Notes: generated from the letters alone by a model not told the origin. Shown: positions 23,359 to 36,145, counted from the stretch's first letter. The stretch: 64,000 nt of DNA from Petaurus breviceps papuanus (GCA_028583685.1 JAMXIF010000032.1:7880785-7944784), one strand, 5' to 3'. A program made the numbers and translations.

Positions 23359-26300
23359 ATGAACATTAACAGGGGCAGGAATAGGATGGAGGGAAAGAAA
23401 CAGATAACAATCATAGCTGTAAATGTGAATGGAATGAACTCTCCCATAAAACGGAGACGGATAGCAGAATGGATTAGAAATCATAATCCTACAATATGCT
23501 GTTTACAAGAAACACATCTGAAACATAGGGATACACACAAGGTAAAGGTAAAAGGTTGGAATAAAATATATCATGCCTCAGCTAAAGTAAAAAAAAAAAA
23601 GCAGGGGTAGCAATCCTTATCTCAGATAAAGCAAAAGCAAAAATTGACCTAATTAAAAGAGATAAGGAAGGAAACTATATCCTGTTAAAAGGCACCATCG
23701 AGAATGAAGCAATATCATTACTTAACATATATGCACCAAGTGGTGTAGCATCCAAATTCCTAGAGGAGAAGGTAAGGGAATTCGAGGAAGAAATAGATAG
23801 CTAAACTATACTAGTGGGAGACCTTAATCTCCCCCTATCTGAACTTGATAAATCCAACCTCAAAATAAACAAGAAATAAATTAAGGAGGTGAACAGGATT
23901 TTAGAGAGGATAGGTATGATAGATCTCTGGAGAAAACTGAATGGGGATAAAAAGGAATATACTTTCTTCTCAGCAGTTCATGGCACATACTCAAAAATTG
24001 ACCATATTCTAGGACATAAAAACTTCACAATTCTATGCAGTAAGGCAGAAATATTAAATGCATCCTTCTAAGATCATGATGCAATAAAAATTATATGCAA
24101 TAAAGGGCCAGGGAAAGACAGACTAAAAACTAATTGGAAATTAAACAATTTAATCCTAAAGAATGAGTGGGTCAAACAAGAAATTATAGAAACAATCAGT
24201 AATTTCATTCAAGAGAATGATAATAATGAGACAACATACCAAAATCTGTGGGATGCATTAAAGGCAGTTCTTAGGGGACGTTTTATATCCCCGAGTGCAT
24301 ACGTGATTAAATTAGAGAAAAGGGAGCTCAAGAATTGGGCATGCAATTAAAAAACTTAGAAAAAGAACAAATTCAAAATCCCCAATTAAATTAGAAATAT
24401 TGAAAACAAAAGGAGAGATTAATAAAATTGAAATTAAGAAAACTATTTAATTAATAAATAAAACCAAGAGCTGGTTTTATGAAAAAACCAACAAAATTGA
24501 TAGACCCTTAGTCAATATGATAAAAAAAAAAAAAGAAAGAAGAAAACCAAATTATGAGTATCAAAAATGAAAAGGGTGAATCTACCTCCAATGAAGAGGA
24601 AATCAAAACAATAATTAGGAATTATTTTTCCCACTTGTATGCACATAAATTTGACAATCTTAAGGAAATGGATGAATATTTACAAACATACAGGTTGCCC
24701 AGATTAACTGAAGAGGAAGTAAATTACTTAAATAATCCCATCTCAGAAAAAGAAATTGAACAAGCCATCTCCAGGGCCAGATGGATTCACTAGTGAATTC
24801 TATCAAACATTTAAAGAACAATTGATTCCAATACTCTACAAACTATTTGGGAAAGTTAGTGAAGAAGGAGTCCTACCAAATTCTTTTTATGACACAAATA
24901 TAGTACTGATACCTAAATCAGTAAGAGATAAAAGAGAGAAAGAAAATTATAGACCAATCTCCCTCATGAATATAGATGCAAAAATTCTAAATAAAATACT
25001 AGTAAAAAGACTACAGCAACTTATCTCAAGAATAATACACTTTGATCAGGTAGGATTTATTCCAGGAATGCAAGGATGGTTCAATATTAGGAAAACCATT
25101 AGTATAATTGATCATATCAACAATAAAACTAGCAGAAACTACATGATCATCTCAATAGATGCAGAAAAGGCTTTTGACAAAATACAACATCCATTCCTAT
25201 TAAAAACATTAGAAAGTATAGGAATAAATGGAGCCTTCCTTAAAATAATAGATAGCATCTATTTAAAGCCATCAGCAAGTATTATATGTAATGGGGAGAA
25301 GCTAGAAGCATTTCCCATAAGATCAGGAGTGAAACAAGGGTGTCCGCTATCATCCCTCTTATTCAATCTGGTACTAGAAATGTTAGCAGTAGCAATTAGA
25401 GAAGAAAAAGAAATCAAAGGAATCAAATTAGGCAAAGAAGAGACCAAAATATTACTCTTTGCAGATGATATGATGATATACTTAGAGAATCCTAGAGAAT
25501 CAAGTAAAATACTACTTGAGACAATAAATAAATTTGGCAAAGTTGCAGGATATAAAATAAACCCACATAAATCCTCGGCATTCCTATATATTTCCAATGA
25601 AATTCAACAGCAAGAGATAGAAAGAGAAATCCCATTTAAAGTTACTGTAGACATTATAAAATATTTGGGAATCTACCTGCCAAAACAAACCCAGGACCTG
25701 TATGATCATAACTACAAAACACTTTTCACACAAATAAAGTCAGATCTAACTAATTGGAAAAATATCAGTTGCTCGTGGCTGCGTCGAGCTAATATAATAA
25801 AAATGACATTTTTACCTAAATTAAATTATATGTTTAGTGCCATACCAATTAATTTACCAAAAAACTACTTTATAGAGCTAGAAAAAATAGTAACAAAATT
25901 CATTTGGAAGAATAAACAGTCCAGAATATCAAGGGAATTAATGAAAAGAAATGCTAGGGAAGGTGGACTAGCTATACCAGATTTCAATCTGTATTATAAA
26001 GCAGCAGTCATCAAAACTACTTGGTACTGGCTGAGGAATAGAGGAGTGGATCAATGGAATAGATTAGGCACACGAGATTCAGAAATCAATGACTATAGTA
26101 ATCTATTGTTTGATAAACTTCCAGACCCTGGTTTTGGGGATAAGAGCTCATTATTTGACAAAAACTGCTGGGAAAACTGGAATATAGTATGGCATAAACT
26201 GGGCATAGACCATTATCTAACACCATATACCAAAATCAAGTCTAAATGGGTGTATGACCTAGGTATAAAGGTTGATACTGTAAGCAGTCTCCTAAAACAA

Positions 26301-27187
26301 GGAATAGTTTACCTATCAGACTCGTGGAGAGGGAAAGACTTTATGACTAAACAAGTATTAGATAACATTATAAAATGTAAAATGGATAATTTTGACTACA
26401 TGAAATTGAAAAGTTTCTGTACAAACAAAGCCAATGTAACCAAGATTAAGAGGAGGTGGGAAACTGGGAAAGAATCTTTACAACCTATGTCTCTGACAAA
26501 GGACTCATTTCTAAAATATACAGAGAATTGAGTCAAATTTATAAGAATACAAGTCATTCCCCAATTGATAAATGGTCAAAGGATATGAACAGGCAGTTTT
26601 CAGAGAAAGAAATTAAAGATATCTATAAGCACATGAAGAAATGCTCTAACTCACTATTGATTAGAGAAATGCAAATCAAAACAACTCTGAGGTACCACAT
26701 CTCACCAGTCAGATTAGCTAAAATGACAAAACAGGAAAATGACAAATGCTGGAGAGGATGTGGGCAAATTGGAACACTAATGCATTGCTGGTGGAGTTGT
26801 GAACTGATCCAGCCTTTCTGTAGAGCAATCTGGAATTATGCCCAAAGGGCTATAAATACTTTCATACCCTTTGATCCAACAATACCACTCCTAGGGTTAC
26901 ATCCCAAAGAGATCATAGAAATGAGAGAAAGACCCATATGTACAAAAATGTTTATAGCAGCTCTTTTTGTTGTGGCAAAGAATTGGAAATTAAGGGGGTG
27001 CCCATCAATTGGGGAATGGCTGAACAAGTTGTGGTATATGCATGTTATGGAATACTATTGTGCTATAAGAAATGAGGAACAGAAGGTCTTCATATTTACC
27101 TGGAGAGGCTTATACGAACTGATGCTGAGTGAGAAGAGTAGAACCAGGAGAAATTTGTACACAATTACAGACACAACGTATGTGTGA
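23359..27187 (+). pseudogene. L1 ORF2 (endonuclease and reverse transcriptase), broken
   Basis: The apurinic endonuclease domain begins at 23359 (ITIIAVNVNGMNSPIKRRR, CCLQETHL) and is broken by a shift at an A-run near 23590 and by stops at 23802, 23877 and 24069. The middle (24300-24760) has further shifts. Reverse transcriptase is one open frame of 591 codons, 24756-26531, with [12 protein letters not shown], the template-binding [14 protein letters not shown] and the catalytic FADD at residues 235-238. A shift near 26460-26530 moves into the C-terminal frame (26456-27187), which has the zinc-knuckle-like CWRGCG...HCWWSC segment. Closely matches human ORF2p in order and motif spacing. Confidence 0.95.
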
Positions 27188-27587
27188 TGACCAACTTTGA
27201 TAGACTGGACTCTTCTCAGCAATGCAGTGATATAAGTCAATCCCAAAAGACTCAGAGATGGAGAGAAATATGTGCATCCGCAGAAAGAACTAGAAATAAC
27301 TAAATTTATATCCAGGTGGAAGCAAAATACCTGATCTTTTTCCTTCTCTTATTTGGTTTTATGTCCTCTTTACCATTTTTCATTCCAGCTGGTACAATCC
27401 GTCCTTATAACCTGACTAATGTATAATGTCAAAGTATTTACGGATCCTATACTTGACTATAAGCCGCCAGGGGGGGGGGGAGGGGAGGGAGGGGGACAAA
27501 ATGTGAAACTCAAGGAATTGTGGAATTGAATCCTGTAAACTAAAAGGAAATAAACAAATTAATTTAAAAAAAAAACCCTCAAATGGC

Positions 27588-27626
27588 ATCACAAAGAGTG
27601 GGACACAACGGAACAACAATATTTAG
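27588..27626 (+). mobile_element. Mar-1-like SINE, 3' tail after the L1
   Basis: ATCACAAAGAGTGGGACACA and the AACAACAAT end complete the SINE that starts at 21176. Confidence 0.8.
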
Positions 27627-27984
27627 GGGGTAATAGCTTGGAGAATAACTTTTTGGAGCATGTTGCATGTGTATATATGAGGATATCCATATATGTTTAT
27701 GTCTGCATGTAGCCCAGGGCCTTTTCCATATTCCCATACACACACCCCAGAAAGATCCTTTAGGTTCAGAACAGGGGTACCCTCTCCCCAAAATTCTTAA
27801 ATTACTGGTGAGAATGGTAACATGTAGAAACATACAGCTAGGGAACCCAATGGCAGAGGACAAAACATATTATATACATATAATTACACTAGCTCTCGTT
27901 CCTAGGGCTGAGTCCCATGCCCCCATCACCCCTAAGACCAAATATAAACCCCTCTGGCATTGAGAATTCTTTGACACCTGGTCC

Positions 27985-28412
27985 TTCCTACATTTTCAAC
28001 CTTCTTGCGCCTCACCTACCACCCCTTCTCCACAAATTCTAAAATCCAGCCATGCTGAGCTACTTGCAGTTCCTCAAATATGACACTCTATCTCCCATGT
28101 CTGTGGTTCCCCCATTCCTGGGACGTTCTTCCCCCTCACCTCTGAGGTCTCTTAGTTTCTCTGGCTTCCATCAAGACTCAGCTCAAATCCCACCTCTTTG
28201 AGGAAGCCTTTCCTTGTGTTCTCATGTGCAAGTGCCTTCTTTCCCTTTCAGGTGGCATTCCATCTGCTCTGTGCATATCTTGAATGTGTCTCATTGTTTA
28301 CATGTATCTCATGTTGTCTCCCACATTAGAATGGATGCTCTTGGAGGGAAAGGTCTAATTCTTGCTCTTTTTGTCATATCTCTAGTGCTTGGCACATAGG
28401 AGGCATAAAAAT
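27985..28412 (+). mobile_element. L2 LINE 3' end
   Basis: Typical L2 order: CTCAGCTCAAATCCCACCTC, TTTGAGGAAGCCTTTCCTTG, GGATGCTCTTGGAGGGAAAG, GTGCTTGGCACATAGGAGGC. Old. Confidence 0.8.
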
Positions 28413-29089
28413 GCACCCTGACTTACCAGATCACAAGATAGGAAAGACTCAGTCGTTGGTGCTGCTTCTCAAAAGCTGGTAATAACTGCTTATCACATGA
28501 TGTCATCAGACTGCATTGCCAGGCTCTCTGCTGCCATTCGCTGGTCTTCTGCAGAACTGTAGCTACTATATGGCCTTTTCTATCCCAAAAGACTGTCTCA
28601 ACCCTTTCAGCAGGCAGCCTGAGGGATTAGCTCCTAATTTTGTGATTTAAAACACCTAGCTGCACATCCCACAAGCAGAAATCCTCAGGCTTAAATCAGT
28701 TTTAAGTTAAATCCTTTGATTTTCCCTGAACTGCTCCCCCAAGTCAATGAGTTACTCTATTTAGTGTTTGAAAATCCCATTCAACTCTTTTCTACTCTCT
28801 AGCAATTGCCATTCCTATTAGATGTAAATCATCTCTGGAACGACCTGGAAGTTACTAGAGACAAGTCTTGAAACTGTCTTACCATCTAGTCAGTAACAAA
28901 ATTGCTGCCTTCCCTCCAAATGCATGCATAGCCTTCCCTTAATCCTGCTCTGATGCTTCATCCTGGCCTGGGGTTGACCTAAATTCTCTCAGCTGAGACC
29001 AGCAGAGTACAGTAAAGTCTGGTCAGCTCTGTTATACTGGAAGGGCATCATGGACTGTTCCAGATGTAACTCGTATCCACTTTCCAACG
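28413..29089. other. Intergenic, nothing recognised
   Basis: Unique-looking sequence without splice-flanked frames or recognised repeats. Confidence 0.4.
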
Positions 29090-29290
29090 ATGATAGGTCT
29101 CAGATATGGAGCTGAAAGTGACCACATAAGCTACCTAGACCAATCCCCTCATTTTAACGATGAGGAAACTGAGGCCTAGGGAACTTAAGTACCTTGCTTA
29201 CAGTCATATGGGTCATAAAAATCAAAGGCAGCATTTGAACCCAGGTTTTCTGACTCCAGAGTCAGTGCTGTTTCTACTATGTCATCATAG
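29090..29290 (-). mobile_element. MIR-family SINE
   Basis: Reversed MIR order: CATTTTAACGATGAGGAAAC, TTGAACCCAGGTTTTCTGAC, GAGTCAGTGCTGTTTCTACT. Confidence 0.75.
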
Positions 29291-30620
29291 CTAAGTGAAA
29301 AGAAGCTCATAGCACAATGGCCACTTGGTGGTGAGTTCTATGGCCATATCAACCTACAAAGTAGCCATATATGTATATGTGTATATGTATGCACACACAT
29401 ATATGTATTCAATACACATACACATTGAGGAAGTTAGAATTCTGCTGTATCATTTAATAACTGATTCTACTAAGCAATCAACCCTATTCCCCATTTTGTC
29501 AAAGAATTGGGTGTCTCCAGTCCAAACTGCATTAGAGGCATGGTTGAGAGATCACTTATGATCACATGTGATCACTTCTAGTGCTGCCTTCACCCCAAAC
29601 CCCCCACCCCACACAGGACATTTGTTTGCTAACCAGTTTAACCTGGGACCTCTGTTTTGTTTCCTATAAACGAAAACCCATGTAAGCCAACCCCTCCCCA
29701 AGAGACAGTTCTTCTGTCCTTGTCTCTTCTTGTGAAGTTAAGGGTGGTTTGATCTCCCCCAGAGGAAAGACTAATCCTGTGGTCTTAATTGTAGTGGTTC
29801 TGATTTTCTAGCCAAAATTCCTAGAGGTAGCTAAAGCCCATAAAGCAATGAACACTTAATTGTCAAAGGGGTGTGATCATCTGGATACACTTGAAGGCCA
29901 ACCCCCCTTTTCCAGCCATAGCCAATTGTGACAGAACTCCTTTCCTGCTATGCACCTTCCACCCTCTCCAATCTGAGTAAGGGAAGGGGTCCAGAGGCAA
30001 GGGGGTGCTGAGTTATAGAGTTGAAGTAATCTTGTAGAATGGTAAGATTCCAGAGGACATGATGAAATCTAAGAATACAGCTGGTGGCATCCAGATAATA
30101 TGGATAAATTCTGGGAAGGATGGTTTTTGTCTTGGAAAGACAAGATGTAAACAAGATGCTTAGCGTCATATCCAGAACATATCCAGGAAAACAGGGTATG
30201 AAGTTCATTACCAGTTTTCCAAACAAAGTACCCAGCCCTTTTATTCACATCTCTCTCCTTAACAATTGGGTTCTTACTATTGGGTACTTAAGTAGGGTTC
30301 ATGCAGAGATATAAAAGAGGCAGAACAGAGGGACTGGGGAATTGGGAATATGCAGTTTGTCTTTAGGGGATGCTGTGGATTCTAGTGGACTGGGGGTGAG
30401 GGAGGGGTAGAGTGGAACAGTAGTTAGGAGAGAAATGTAGAAAGGCAGGCTAGGGTCAGATTGTACTAACGTGTGCTGCACATATCTCATCAATTAGCCG
30501 AAAATGGCTACGTACGTTCATCAAATCCATGATAGCCAGCTGTTATCCAAGTCAATGAATGAGTGATAGTGTCAACATGATAACAGAGTATATTTGTTTT
30601 TTATGAAAGTCACACCACTA
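29291..30620. other. Intergenic, nothing recognised apart from a microsatellite
   Basis: A TA/CA-rich simple repeat lies at about 29365-29425. The rest shows no gene or repeat I can name. Confidence 0.4.
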
Positions 30621-30633
30621 AAAAGACAAAGAT

Positions 30634-33500
30634 CTGGGGCATAGTCAAGATGGCGGAGTAGAAGCAGGACCTCCACCCCAGCTCCGGCTTCCACCTTCCC
30701 CAATCCATGTAAAAAGGGCACTCTAAACAAACTTTGGAGCTGCAGAACCCACAAAATGACACAGAGAAACTAACCTCCTGCTGAGGACAGCCCTGCAGGC
30801 CGGCAGGAATCCAGTGCAGTGATCTGGGAGCCGAGCCCAGCCCCACACTGAGGCTTTAGCCCCAGGGCGGGCCTGACCAGCCTCCTGCAGGAGGGACTCC
30901 AGATCAGCAGCAGCTGTGGTGGTTTCCAGATTTATCAACACATAGATGCAAAGGACAAAATAAGAGGTTGGTGCAGTCTGGACTTTGGGACCCAGTAAGT
31001 GGAAGTGCGTGGCTTTTGCCCCTGGGGTGAGAAGCCACTGAGACTCCAGCACAGCCAGCCATTGCCATGTGGCAGCTTCAGCTCCTGCCCTGCAGAGTGT
31101 AGGGGGACCAAGCATCAGTCTGAGGGGTAATCGCTCGCTTTAACCTGCTTGGATCTGGCTTGCAGTCTAGGGTGGAGATCTTAGGGTGTGTGTCCAGCTT
31201 GCCAGAAAGTGTGGAGACCTCAGAGAGGGCACCCATCTAATACCTCTGGCAGCTGAGAAAACCCCAGTGATTTGGGACAAAAGCTCCCCTGTCTGGTGGC
31301 AGAGTCCTACTGTGGCAAAAAGCCCAGGGGTCAAGTGACTGAGGGGTGACATGACCAGGCAAAGGAAGCAAATGGAAACAGAAGAATCCAACATTAGACT
31401 CCTATTTTGGAGACAAAACGGATCAAAGCATGGAACAGGAGGAAGACAGTGAAGTCAGAACTCCTGCACCAAAAGCTTCAAAGGAAAATACAAGCTGGTG
31501 ACAGGCCATAGAGGACCTTAAGAAGCAGATAAGAGAAGTGGAGGAAAAATTGGGAAGAGAAATGAGAAGGATGCAAGAAAATTATGAAATGAGAGTCAAC
31601 AGCCTGACTGAGGAAAATCACACCTTAAAAAACAGACTGACTCAAATGGCAAAAGAGGCTCAAAAAGGCAATGAGGAGAAGAATGCCTTAAAAAGGGCAA
31701 ATTTGCCAGATGGAAAAAAGAATCTCAAAAGCTCACTAAGGAGAATCATTCCCTCAGATTTAGAATGGAGCAAAGGGAAGCTAGTGACTTTGTGAGAAAT
31801 CAAGATGCTATTAAACCAATCCAAACAAATGAAAGAATAGAAGGCAATGTGAAATATCTCATGGGAAAACCACTGACCTGGAAAATAGATCCAGGAGAGA
31901 TAATTTAAAAATCTTTGGACTACCTGAAAGCCATGATCAAAGAAAAAACCTAGAAATATCCTCCAAGAAATTCCCAAGGAAAATTGACCTGACGTTTTAG
32001 AACCAGAAGGCAAAATAGTGGTTGAAAGAATCCACTGATCACCTCCTAAAAAAGATCCCAAAAAGAAAACTCCTAGGAATATTATAGCCAGGTTCCAGAA
32101 TTCCCAGATCAAGGAGAGAATATTATGAGCAGCCAGGAAAAAACAATTTGAATATTGTGGAAACACAATCAGGATAACAGAGTATCTGGCAGCTTCTACA
32201 CTGAGGGATCGAAGGGCCTGGAATATGATATTCCAGAGGTCAAAGGACCTGGGATTAAAACCAAGAATCACCTACCCAGCAAAACTGAGTATCATGTTTC
32301 AGGGGAAAATATGGTCATTCAGTGGAATAGAGGACTTTCAAGCATTCTTAATGAGAAAAAACAAAACAGAGTTGAATAGAAAATTTGACATTCAGATACA
32401 AGAAGCAAGAGAAGCTTGAGAAGGTAAACAGGGAAAAGAAATTATAAGGAACTTATCAAATTTTAACTATTAACATTCCTACATGGAAAAAGGATAATTG
32501 TAACTGATGAAACTTTTCTCAGTATGAAAATAGTTGAAGGGAATAGAAATATATATATATATATATATATGTACATTGTACATATCGAAGGGTATACAGG
32601 TGTATAAATACATGTGTGAATGTGTGGATATACTCTTACAGGTATACATAGATAGAGGGCACAGGCCCAATTTAATAGGAAGGGATGATACTTAAAAGGG
32701 GAAATTAAGAGGTGAGAGAGGAATATAATGAGAGGAGATGGAGAGAGACAGGAATGGGTAAACTATCTCATAAAGAAGAGGCAAAGGAAAGGGGTTATAA
32801 TGGAGGGGAAGAATAGGAAGGCAAAAGGGAATGGGTCAACCTTATTCTCACTGAATTTGGCTCGGGAAGGGAATGAAATACACACTAAATAGGATATCTC
32901 ACCCTGCAGGAGAGTAGGGGGGAAGGGGATGAGAGGGGGGATGATGGAAGGGAGGGCAGGCTGGGGGGAGGGAAGTTGGAAGTACTCCCTTTTGAAAAGG
33001 AATGGGATCAAAGTAGAGAATAGAACAAGTGGGATGTGGGATAGGAGGGAGGGAAATATAGTCAGTCTTTTACAATATATCTACTATGTTAATGTTTTGC
33101 ATTAGCTGCACATGTACAATCTATACTGAACTGCTTATCTTCCCAATAAGTGTAGGGGACAAGGGAGGAAGGGAATGAATCTGGAATTCAAAGTTTTAAA
33201 ATCAAATGTTTAAAATTATGTATACATATATACTATTTTTAATACTATCTTACATGTAATTGGGAAATAAGATATACAGGCACTGGGGCATAGAGACCCA
33301 CCATGCCCTACTGGAAAAGTGTAAGGTGGTAGGGGAGAAGATATGGGAGATAGCACATTGGAAGAGGGGATATCCTGTGGGACTGCTGTTCTGGGGTGGT
33401 GGGTAGGGGAAAAATGGGGAGAAAATTTGTAACTCCAAATCTGGTGGAAATGAATGATGTAAATCAGAAGTTAATAAAGCATTTGAAAAATGAAAAAAAA
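30634..33500 (+). mobile_element. Half-L1 (HAL1-like) retrotransposon, full length, no ORF2
   Basis: A 2.87-kb element starting with an L1-type 5' end (GTCAAGATGGCGGAGTAGAA) and ending AGTTAATAAAGCATTTG plus A-run. Target duplications AGACAAAGAT (30624-30633) and GGACAAAGAT (33501-33510) show it is one complete insertion. It holds a 5' UTR, a broken ORF1 and a long 3' region, with no trace of endonuclease or reverse transcriptase. This is the layout of HAL1, an L1 derivative that keeps only ORF1 and depends on L1 for ORF2. An (AT)n run lies at 32550-32570. Confidence 0.85.
31351..32419 (+). pseudogene. HAL1 ORF1, broken
   Basis: A likely start is MTRQRKQMETEE at 31351. The frame then shifts; the stretch 31538-31795 reads as a coiled coil (EEKLGREMRRMQENYEMRVN, LTEENHTLKNRLTQMAKEA). 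The RNA-binding part follows (ENRSRRDNLKIFGLPE-like words at about 31875-31930) and the C-terminal domain ends KFDIQIQEAREA at 32419. At least four frame breaks or stops. A 203-codon frame on the opposite strand (31660-32271) is a shadow of this ORF. Confidence 0.75.
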
Positions 33501-33734
33501 GGACAAAGATAAAATTCTGTAAACAGCTCAATATCCTTTCAAAATAAAGTTAGATTTTTTCCTAATCCTAAAAATAAAATAAAAATTCTCTGCAATTTAG
33601 TGACCTGGGACAAATGATTGACATGCTTGGATTTTCTAATACAAGAATAAACACTTCATCCTGTAGAATCTTTTCAGTAATACCTAACATTGTGCTTTTA
33701 TAAAATTGTTGTTTCCTTTAAAGGTTTTTTAAAA

Positions 33735-34195
33735 GAGATGTATTAACAAGTGGTGGTACATGATTGTAATGGAATGTTACTGTGCTATAAAAATGGCAGG
33801 CAGGATGATTTCAGAAAAACCTGAAAAGACTTACACAAACTGATGCAATATTGTTCAATGAAGATTGTGAATGACTTAGTCATTCTCAGCAATACAATGA
33901 TCTGAGACAATCCCAACAAAGGACTAATGATGAAACATACTATCTGACTCCAGAGAAAGAACTGCTGTTGATTGATACAGAAGCATGATACATTGAAGCA
34001 TGCTTTTATTTTTTTGCTTTCCTTATTTTTTTCTTTTATTCAAGTATTCTTGTATAAAATGACTAATATGGAAATGTTTTACATAATTGCACATGTATAA
34101 CCTAATCTGATTGCTTACCATCTCAGGGAGCAGAGGGAGGGATAGAATTTGGAACTCAAAATTTTAAATAAAAATGTTTTTAAAAATTTGAAGAA
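33735..34195 (+). mobile_element. L1 3' end fragment
   Basis: GTGGTGGTACATGATTGTAA, then AATGACTAATATGGAAATG and an A-rich tail. 5' truncated copy of the end of ORF2 and the 3' UTR. Confidence 0.8.
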
Positions 34196-34384
34196 AAAAA
34201 AAGAATGGGGAAAATCAGTAGATGAGAAGAACTTGAAGGCTGGGGCTGGGGACTGAGTATTCAATGTGCGAGGGCAGAGAGGAAGAGATGGGATCAAGCA
34301 CATGTGTAGAGAAGAGGGATTGGCCCTTGAAAGGAAGACTATCTGTTAGAGACCCGGGAAAAGAGGAAAGAACAGGAAATGCTG

Positions 34385-34578
34385 AGACAAGAATGGAAGT
34401 GAAACTCCATTGATTATAATCCTTCTTTACAACTTGACTAATGTTTAATGTGAAGGTATTTGTAGAACCTATATTTGATTGCATGCCACCATGGGGGGAA
34501 GGGAGAAAATTTGGAACTTGAGGGATTGTGGGACTGAATGTTGTAAGCTATAATAAACAATTTAAAAAAAAAAAAAAG
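34385..34578 (+). mobile_element. L1 3' UTR fragment
   Basis: ATTGATTATAATCCTTCTTT, AACTTGACTAATGTTTAATG, a G-run at 34491-34497 and a poly(A) tail. Matches the 3' end of the full-length L1 and of the copy at 47331. Confidence 0.8.
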
Positions 34579-34694
34579 AATGGAAGCGAAAACTCTGTGC
34601 TCGGATGCTCTTAAAGGTACAGGAATAAAGGCAAAAAACTAATCTCAAAAAATTAAAAGATGTATAGCCCATTACTGTCATGAAGTGATTGCTA

Positions 34695-34935
34695 CCAGTT
34701 GTTGCTCAGCCTTTATTCTCAAAGAGGACCAGTGACATCTTGATTTATAAGTGAGTTGGATTTAAGTGAGGCAGGCGATGCAAAGTTACCAGCCTCACAA
34801 GATGACTGTTAATGGCCCCCATAGAATGGAATGGGGAGGACTTGAAGGAGGGAGCCCAACCAGGAGGTTACGGTGATTAATTTCGGCATATGGTGATGAG
34901 GGCCCACACCCAGAGGTGGTAGAGTCAGAGAAGAG
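34695..34935 (+). repeat. Unnamed dispersed repeat, copy 1
   Basis: Shares GAGTTGGATTTAAGTGAGGC and AAAGTTACCAGCCTCAC with copies at 51580, 54398 and 58175. The family is real by repetition, but I cannot name it. Confidence 0.6.
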
Positions 34936-35514
34936 AAATTAGCATATACAAGGTATGGATAGGACAAGAATTGGATACGAGGGGGGTGGTACCAGTATGA
35001 TAGAGTGGAGTCAGATGGCCTGTGTTCTCATCTTGTCTCTGTTACTGTGTGAACTTAGGCAACTTGCTTGAGCTCTCTGAGCCTCAGTTTCTTAGGTGGC
35101 CTCTAAGACTTCCTTTTCTCGATCAGACAGCATTCAAGGTCCGATGTTTGGTGTTCTACCGCTAGGTGGCAGGCAATCATGGGTTAATGGGCTATTTACT
35201 GTAGGAACAGCAAGTGACTGTCAGCATTGGGAGACAGCATATCCAGGACCTGTTGTAGAAGAATGACGTTTATATTGATAAAATGTTCAAACAGTGTTCT
35301 CACAGGGTAATGTGTCATTTTAGAGACGAGGGAAATGAGGCCCAGAGCGCTCAGGTGAGGGAAGGGAGGCACGAAAGACAATCCTAATCGACAATTGAAG
35401 AACCCCAGTGCTGAAGGGGTACCCTGGAGTGGATCATTGGGCAGAGCCGGGTTGTCATGTTTAGTGAAGCAGCTGGAAACATGCCTGATACGGGTCAGCT
35501 GGAGGGCAGTGTCT

Positions 35515-35900
35515 CCAACTCTAGCAAGATGGACATAAAATCAAGAAGCCCCAAGTTTCAAATCCTTCCTCAGATGCTTCTAGCGATATAACCCTGGGCA
35601 AGTCACTTGACCTCTTTCTTTTTCTCTGTTGGGTTTTTTTTAGTTTTTTAATTTAATATTTTATTTTCCCCCAATTAGGTATAAAAACAATTTTTAACAT
35701 TCATTTAAAAATTTTTTTGAGTTCCAAATTCTTTCTCACCCTCCACCCATTGAGAAGGCAAGCAATTTGATATAGGTTATACGTGTGCAGTCGTGCAAAA
35801 CATATTTCTGTGACTTATCCTCTCTCTGTTTCAGTTTCCTAATCAGTAAAATGAAGGGGTGGGATTCAATGGCTTCAAAGTCTTTTATCGCCCCCAAACT
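35515..35900 (+). mobile_element. MIR/CORE-SINE split by a short L1 3' end
   Basis: SINE sequence (CTGGGCAAGTCACTTGACCT, then CAGTTTCCTAATCAGTAAAA) is interrupted at about 35640-35815 by a minus-strand L1 3' end (TTTTATTTTCCCCAATTAGG, GAGTTCCAAATTC). A repeated GACCTCTTTCTTTTTCTCTG / GACTTATCCTCTCTCTG pair may be the target duplication. Confidence 0.6.
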
Positions 35901-35932
35901 ACCTTCCTAGGAGATAAAGTAACAGAAATCAA

Positions 35933-36090
35933 GCGGTGGCTCAATGAATAGAGCACAGGCCCTGGAGTCAGGAGGACCTGAGTTCAAATCCAGCCTCAGA
36001 CACAACACTAGCTTTGTGACCTTGGGCAACTCACTTAACCCCAATTGCCCTGCCCTCTCCCCTCCAAAAAGCAAAAAACAAAAACAATAC
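35933..36090 (+). mobile_element. WSINE1-like CORE-SINE
   Basis: GAGTCAGGAGGACCTGAGTT middle and TTAACCCCAATTGCCCTGCC tail. The perfect duplication CAGAAATCAA lies at 35923-35932 and 36091-36100. Confidence 0.9.
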
Positions 36091-36119
36091 CAGAAATCAA
36101 ATGTGGAAGCTTACCGCAG

Positions 36120-36145
36120 AGTTTCAGTAGATTCAAGGAAGAAAT
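36120..36145 (+). other. Candidate exon X of a possible unannotated gene
   Basis: A 26-base stretch between GCAG and the strong donor GTAAGTAT, reading S-F-S-R-F-K-E-E and ending in phase 2, which suits the candidate exon at 38526. The acceptor has a poor pyrimidine tract. Very speculative; it is listed because its phase agrees with the next two. Confidence 0.2.

Larger units (their letters stand above)
21383..27574 (+). mobile_element. Full-length L1 retrotransposon, inactive
   Basis: A 6.2-kb element with a CpG-bearing 5' UTR (21383-21754), ORF1, an unusually long inter-ORF spacer, ORF2, a 3' UTR with a G-run (27468-27497) and an A-rich tail. Target duplications flank it (ACCCCAAATGGC at 21371-21382, ACCCTCAAATGGC at 27575-27587). 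It is inserted in the tail of a Mar-1 SINE. Both ORFs have several frame breaks, so the copy cannot move, but most of reverse transcriptase is still one open frame, suggesting moderate age. Confidence 0.95.

Noticed and set aside
31660-32271. A 203-codon open frame on the minus strand
   Set aside because: It is the antisense shadow of the half-L1 ORF1; A-rich sense sequence makes the opposite strand poor in stops.
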